A DNA stretch of 8,708 bases from Candidatus Nomurabacteria bacterium (GTDB lineage: Bacteria; Patescibacteriota; Minisyncoccia; Phycocordibacterales; UBA9973), in contig PMIU01000019.1 in NCBI GenBank assembly GCA_003157195.1, positions 1-8,708 of the forward strand, given 5' to 3'. The position numbers and the translations under genes are program-made. How positions within the stretch are numbered: the first letter of the stretch is position 1; each line of letters starts with the position of its first letter. Positions 5,373 through 8,708 of this stretch are shown here, in pieces. The notes beneath the pieces are model-generated. The model was not told the DNA's origin and searched no databases. It worked only from the letters and a program-made list of their open reading frames with translations.

Positions 5373-6371
5373 ATGCTAAATCCAAAATTAAAACTTAATC
5401 CGAAAATATTCAACGACGATGTTGAACAGGTTCCTATCCGCAAAGGTTTCGGGCAGGGTTTGCTTTTAGCGGGAGAACAGGACAAAAATGTTGTCGGACT
5501 TTGTGCGGATTTGACCGAGAGTACGCAGATGAATTTATTTGCCGAAAAGTTTCCGGAACGTTTTGTGGAAGTCGGCGTGGCGGAACAAAATTTGGCAACG
5601 ATTGCCTCCGGTATGGCAGCGATGGGGAAAATTCCGTTCATCTCAAGCTATGCGATGTTTTCACCCGGGCGCAATTGGGAGCAAATTAGAACGACGATAG
5701 CCTACAACAACAGACCCATAAAAATAGCCGGCTCGCACGCAGGAGTTTCTGTAGGACCCGACGGTGGTACACACCAAGCGCTGGAAGATATTGCTTTAAT
5801 GCGGGTGGTGCCAAATATGGAGGTCATTTCTCCGTGCGATGCGATAGAAGCGAAAAAAGCGACATTGGCATTGGTAAAAACAGGCAAACCGGGATATATT
5901 CGCCTGGCTCGAGAAAAAACACCAATCATCACGACAGAAGAAACTCCTTTTGATATTAACAAAGCGGAAATTTATTGGATGCCGGATGTGGGGCTCGCAA
6001 CCGTGGGAATAATTGCCACCGGCTCACTTCTTTTTAGAGCATTACTGGCAGCAAAAGAATTGGAGGGTGAAGGAATAAAAACAAAAGTGATGAATCTCTC
6101 CGGTATCAAGCCGATAGACGTGGAAGCCGTAGTTACCTTAACTAAAGAATGCAAAGCGATAGTCACCGTGGAAGAACATCAAGTTGCCGGAGGCATGGGC
6201 AGTGCTGTGGCAGAAACACTAGCGCAAAATTTTCCTGTACCGATGGAATTTGTAGGGGTAAAAGATAAATTTGGCCAATCTGGAACCCCAGACGAACTTA
6301 TAGAACATTATGGTATGGGTAAAAATTCCATCAAAGAGGCGGTAAAAAAAGTATTGAAGAAAAAATTATAA
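5373..6371 (+). CDS. tkt: Transketolase, C-terminal (pyrimidine-binding and C-terminal domains) subunit
   Basis: A 332-residue partner of the preceding gene; the two should form the active alpha2beta2-type transketolase in the cytosol. The pyrimidine-binding domain holds GVAEQNLATIASGMAA (68-83), with E71 as the glutamate that activates thiamine diphosphate, SYAMFSPGR (92-100) and GPDGGTHQALEDIALMR (128-144). The C-terminal domain holds VEEHQVAGGMGSAVAE (266-281) and GQSGTPDELIEHYGM (301-315). DXS and pyruvate dehydrogenase E1-beta share parts of this architecture, but the paired N-terminal half and GTHQALEDI favour transketolase. No Shine-Dalgarno sequence precedes the ATG, so translation may depend on the upstream cistron. 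The last 6 bp overlap the end of the convergent kinase gene, so no terminator fits between them. Confidence 0.95.
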   Translation: MLNPKLKLNPKIFNDDVEQVPIRKGFGQGLLLAGEQDKNVVGLCADLTESTQMNLFAEKFPERFVEVGVAEQNLATIASGMAAMGKIPFISSYAMFSPGRNWEQIRTTIAYNNRPIKIAGSHAGVSVGPDGGTHQALEDIALMRVVPNMEVISPCDAIEAKKATLALVKTGKPGYIRLAREKTPIITTEETPFDINKAEIYWMPDVGLATVGIIATGSLLFRALLAAKELEGEGIKTKVMNLSGIKPIDVEAVVTLTKECKAIVTVEEHQVAGGMGSAVAETLAQNFPVPMEFVGVKDKFGQSGTPDELIEHYGMGKNSIKEAVKKVLKKKL

Positions 6372-7367
6372 TTTCTTTGTCTTGTAATCCTCCGGAGCGT
6401 TTTTTATGAAGACTTCCAATTTTTCTTGAGAGAGCAGTCCTTTTTGGGCTCCGATTTCTTGCACTACAGACATCGCGTTTATACCGGCCCAAGCCAAGGC
6501 TTCCGGCAGAGTTTTTTCTAAAATAATTGCGGCTACAACCGTGGCGGAAAATGCGTCTCCGGCGCCGGTGCGTTCGTAGGGAGGTTTCGGGTCGGGGTAG
6601 GGTTCTATAAACCAAGTATCATTTCCGTCAAAAGCATAAGCGCCCTTGGGTCCATCGGTGATAACCACAGTCTTGGGGCCCAGGTCGCGTATTTTTGCGA
6701 GCAGTTCCTTTACTTCTGCGCTGTCCAGTCCCAATATTTTTTTGGCTTCTTCCACGTTGCAGAAAAACATATCCGAATGTTTATAAAGTCGCGCCAATTT
6801 TTCTTTACCCAGTTTTATTTCAAACTTGCCCGGCTCAAAAGCGAATTTCACCTCTGGATGGGTATCTAAATAATCGGCGACAGTGTAATGGAAAGGGAAG
6901 GCTGTTTCATTAACTGAACTGAAATAAATCCACTTTGGTGGAGCGAATTCCGGCAAGTTGTATGGATAAACTTCATGTTTAATTAAAATAGTCCGGTCAG
7001 CCTCGTACCATAATACAAAATGATAATTAGTTTTTATTCCGGTATTTATTTTAATCAATTCCGTGCCGACATTATCTTTTTTCAAAGAATTTAAACAGTC
7101 CACACCTTCTTTGTCGTCGCCGACATTGGAGACGAGTTTTGTTTGCAGTCCCAATCGGGCAGCCGCCACAGCGACATTGCCCGCATTACCAACAGCCGGA
7201 ATGATAAATACATCTTCGTAAGGCACCTTATCGGCATAAGGCATGCAAAGCTCATAGTTTTTACTGTCCGGAACACCTTGTATGTTCGCCTGTTTTAATT
7301 TTATAAAAGCATCAATAACGATATCCCCAATTGCCAAAAAATCTGTTTTATTATTGTTTTCGCTCAT
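6366..7367 (-). CDS. PfkB (ribokinase) family sugar kinase
   Basis: A 333-residue ATP-dependent kinase of the ribokinase fold. Motifs: GDIVIDAF (14-21) with the substrate-binding Asp19, VGNAGNVAVAAARLGL (59-74) as PfkB signature 1, NVEEA (204-208), VVITDGPKGAYAF (234-246), and ERTGAGDAFSATVVAA (265-280) as signature 2, with D271 as catalytic base and GAG as the anion hole. Substrate cannot be told from motifs: ribose, fructose, adenosine and fructose 6-phosphate kinases all share them. The region of residues 20-55 is longer than in minimal ribokinases. Next to transketolase and RpiB it may feed a pentose or hexose phosphate into the pathway, which is inference from context. The gene is convergent with transketolase, overlapping by 6 bp, and divergent from the lamin-tail protein. 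Confidence 0.92.
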   Translation of the reverse strand: MSENNNKTDFLAIGDIVIDAFIKLKQANIQGVPDSKNYELCMPYADKVPYEDVFIIPAVGNAGNVAVAAARLGLQTKLVSNVGDDKEGVDCLNSLKKDNVGTELIKINTGIKTNYHFVLWYEADRTILIKHEVYPYNLPEFAPPKWIYFSSVNETAFPFHYTVADYLDTHPEVKFAFEPGKFEIKLGKEKLARLYKHSDMFFCNVEEAKKILGLDSAEVKELLAKIRDLGPKTVVITDGPKGAYAFDGNDTWFIEPYPDPKPPYERTGAGDAFSATVVAAIILEKTLPEALAWAGINAMSVVQEIGAQKGLLSQEKLEVFIKNAPEDYKTKKL

Positions 7368-7373
7368 GTTAAT

Positions 7374-7382
7374 ATAATAGCA
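7374..7382 (-). promoter_or_regulatory. Extended -10 of the PfkB kinase gene, positioned for a leaderless mRNA
   Basis: On the minus strand TGC precedes TATTAT (7374-7379), then 6 bp to the ATG at 7367, the same -10-to-ATG distance as in three + strand genes. At the expected -35 position (7396-7401) TTATAT is a poor match. The whole 7368-7412 gap is A/T-rich. On the + strand it offers several -10-like hexamers for the divergent gene (for example TATAAT at 7373-7378 and TATAAA at 7390-7395), and none is clearly best. Confidence 0.5.
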
Positions 7383-7412
7383 TATTATTTATAAAATATA
7401 AAAAACTTGACC

Positions 7413-8708
7413 ATGTCTAAAAAGCTTATTTTAGTTTTGATAGCGATTATTTTTTTCCCAGGATTTCGTTTTGTGTTTGCCAGTGTGGTAATAAGTGAAG
7501 TAAAAATATCTCCTACAGAAGACAGGTTTATTAAGCTTTATAATCAAGATAGTGAGGCGGTTGATTTGACAAATTGGTATATTCAAAGAAAGACGCAGAC
7601 TGGAACCAGTTTTGAGTCCCTGGTCTCAAAAACTAATTTTGAAAATAAAAAAATTAATGGCAGTAGCTACTTTTTGATTTCCCGGAGCCAAACGCAAGAT
7701 TCTGATATTGTTTTGGGCACTTTGACACTCACAGAGTCAAATGTAATCCAAATTAAAAATTCAAACGGAGAAGTAGTTGATAAAGTTTGTTGGGGAGATG
7801 TGACTGATTGTGGAACATCTATGCCTAATCCTGTTTCCGGCCAAAGTATTCAATTCACAGATCATGCTTCGGCAGCTGTATCCGCGCCATCTTCTTCCGG
7901 TGGTACTGGTGTTTTAACATCTAGCAATGTAGATAATAATTCTTCTGTCGTTAATACGACAACTACAAAAAATAAAATAACCGAAGAACCCAAAATTAAA
8001 ACTCAAATTATAAGCAAGACTGTTGGTTTTGTCGGTTTGCCGTTGTCTCTAGAAGCAGTGGCCTTTGGGTCAAGCGGAGAGCGGTTGAGTTTCGGTAAAT
8101 ATTTTTGGAACTTCGGTGACGGAGATTCGAAAGAAATAAATTTGATGGGCAGTCAGCTGTTCACGCATACGTATTTTTATCCCGGTGAATATATCATAAC
8201 TCTTGATTATTATGGAAGCTCTTATCAAGAACTTCCGGATGCTTCCAGTCAAATGACAATCAAAGTAGTTCCGGCCGACATTTCCATCTCCAAAGTCGGC
8301 GATAAAAATGATTTCTTTGTAGAGCTTACGAATAATACAGACTATCCCGCAGACCTTTCGAATTGGATTTTGGCGAGCGATACAAAAAGTTTTATGATTC
8401 CGCGTAATACAATTTTAGTGTCAAAAGGGAAAATAATTATTTCTCCGAAGATTACCGGCTTCTTTATTGCTGACCAAAATACCTTGAAATTAATGACTCC
8501 GGAGAGGGAAGTGGTGTTTGAATATGGGGGTGCTAAAGAAAATATTATTATGGTTTCTTCCTCCCCTGCTAAGGGGAGGATTGAGGAGGGGTCTGAGTCT
8601 GACCCCCTCTGTGTCTCCCCCTTAGCAGGGGGAGATTTTTTACCGTCCAACAAATCCAAAAATCTTCCTTGCAGGCTTTTGAACTCCATATCACGGAAAA
8701 ATTGCGCG
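7413..8708 (+). CDS. Secreted lamin-tail-domain / PKD-domain surface protein, 3' end outside window
   Basis: The frame is open from the ATG at 7413 to the last base (432 codons). Residues 1-23 form a signal peptide: KK, then a hydrophobic stretch LILVLIAIIFF, with likely cleavage after VFA23. Residues 25-150 fit a lamin-tail (LTD) fold: VVISEVKISP, FIKLYN, VDLTNWYI and a CWGDVTDC segment with C126 and C133. A Ser/Thr/Gly-rich linker follows. Residues about 195-283 fit a PKD domain, with WNFGDG (232-237) and HTYFYPGEY (252-260). Residues about 285-380 look like a second LTD (FVELTN, ADLSNWIL). Such proteins are exported and thought to act at the cell surface in adhesion or scaffolding; exact function is unknown. 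Residues 383-408 are encoded by a palindromic repeat that appears to shift the frame, so the gene may be disrupted from there on. No Shine-Dalgarno sequence is seen. Confidence 0.85.
   Translation, partial: MSKKLILVLIAIIFFPGFRFVFASVVISEVKISPTEDRFIKLYNQDSEAVDLTNWYIQRKTQTGTSFESLVSKTNFENKKINGSSYFLISRSQTQDSDIVLGTLTLTESNVIQIKNSNGEVVDKVCWGDVTDCGTSMPNPVSGQSIQFTDHASAAVSAPSSSGGTGVLTSSNVDNNSSVVNTTTTKNKITEEPKIKTQIISKTVGFVGLPLSLEAVAFGSSGERLSFGKYFWNFGDGDSKEINLMGSQLFTHTYFYPGEYIITLDYYGSSYQELPDASSQMTIKVVPADISISKVGDKNDFFVELTNNTDYPADLSNWILASDTKSFMIPRNTILVSKGKIIISPKITGFFIADQNTLKLMTPEREVVFEYGGAKENIIMVSSSPAKGRIEEGSESDPLCVSPLAGGDFLPSNKSKNLPCRLLNSISRKNCA
8559..8635. repeat. 77-bp GC-rich palindromic repeat (REP/MITE-like) inserted in a coding region
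   Basis: Two self-complementary ends are inverted copies of each other. The left end is TCCTCCCC / GGGGAGGA around a TGCTAA loop (8559-8580). The right end is TCTCCCCC / GGGGGAGA around TTAGCA (8614-8635). Between them an inner stem GGGGTC / GACCCC (8588-8593 and 8601-8606) can also pair, so the whole element folds on itself. It is followed by six T (8636-8641). The C/G runs stand out from the AT-rich gene around it. Palindromes with a GCTAAGGGG core are, from memory, common dispersed repeats in bacterial genomes, some mobilised by IS200-like REP-associated transposases. No transposase is in this window and no target-site duplication is visible. Confidence 0.8.

Noticed and set aside
5355..5373. 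Transketolase as one gene broken by a nonsense mutation
   Set aside because: The break lies exactly at the domain boundary, the second part has its own ATG and both halves are intact. Natural split transketolases are known.
5361..5375. TATAAA (5363-5368) before the second transketolase gene as another leaderless promoter
   Set aside because: It ends only 4 bp before the ATG, so the transcript would start inside the codon. No -35 is placed.
8559..8635. CRISPR repeat or array
   Set aside because: There is only one pair of inverted arms, no direct repeats with spacers and no cas genes.
8342..8689. Minus-strand open frame of 115 codons at the window end
   Set aside because: It is antisense to the lamin-tail/PKD protein, whose second domain is recognisable. 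It also runs through the palindrome and has no promoter or SD.
1..8708. Alternative genetic code with UGA as glycine
   Set aside because: One gene ends in TGA with a good SD and length, and no conserved frame needs to read through TGA.

Overview
The window looks like a piece of a small, tightly packed bacterial genome, most likely a Patescibacteria (Candidate Phyla Radiation) member of the Parcubacteria type. No marker gene proves this. The inference rests on a split transketolase, a secreted lamin-tail/PKD protein, almost no intergenic space, short proteins without recognisable relatives, and start codons placed right after -10 boxes. Nothing suggests the UGA=Gly code: no internal TGA is needed and one gene ends in TGA.

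Layout. 2-595 (+) is the C-terminal part of glyceraldehyde-3-phosphate dehydrogenase. It converges, with a 4-bp gap, on a PLP-dependent cysteine-synthase-like gene (600-1604, -). Upstream of that gene on the same strand are a strong hairpin (1655-1684) and a 63-residue highly charged protein (1707-1898, -), which has the only perfect Shine-Dalgarno sequence seen here. Divergent from it are an ACT-domain-like regulator (2023-2682, +), rpiB (2690-3178) and a divergent ribulose-phosphate-3-epimerase homologue (3196-3894). An unknown 174-residue coiled-coil protein (3901-4425, -) lies back to back with the split transketolase operon (4492-5355 and 5373-6371, +). A PfkB-type sugar kinase (6366-7367, -) overlaps the transketolase end tail to tail. 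Divergent from the kinase is a signal-peptide protein with lamin-tail and PKD domains (7413 to the window end, +). A 77-bp GC-rich palindromic repeat sits inside its reading frame.

Function. RpiB, the epimerase homologue and transketolase are enzymes of the non-oxidative pentose phosphate pathway. With GAPDH and a sugar kinase they make a compact central-carbon island. In many Patescibacteria lacking 6-phosphofructokinase, this pathway is thought to route hexose phosphate to glyceraldehyde 3-phosphate, the GAPDH substrate. That role is inference here.

The most interesting signals are regulatory and structural. Three + strand genes (starts 2023, 2690, 4492) share an identical promoter geometry: -35 hexamer, 16 bp, -10 hexamer, 6 bp, ATG. 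The first transcribed base should therefore be the A of the start codon (leaderless mRNA), and the kinase gene repeats the -10/ATG part. The palindrome in the last gene is 77 bp, which is not a multiple of three, and removing it exactly joins two natural-looking reading frames. The epimerase homologue has lost both histidine metal ligands of its family. No CRISPR array, tRNA, rRNA, transposase gene or clear defence system was seen.
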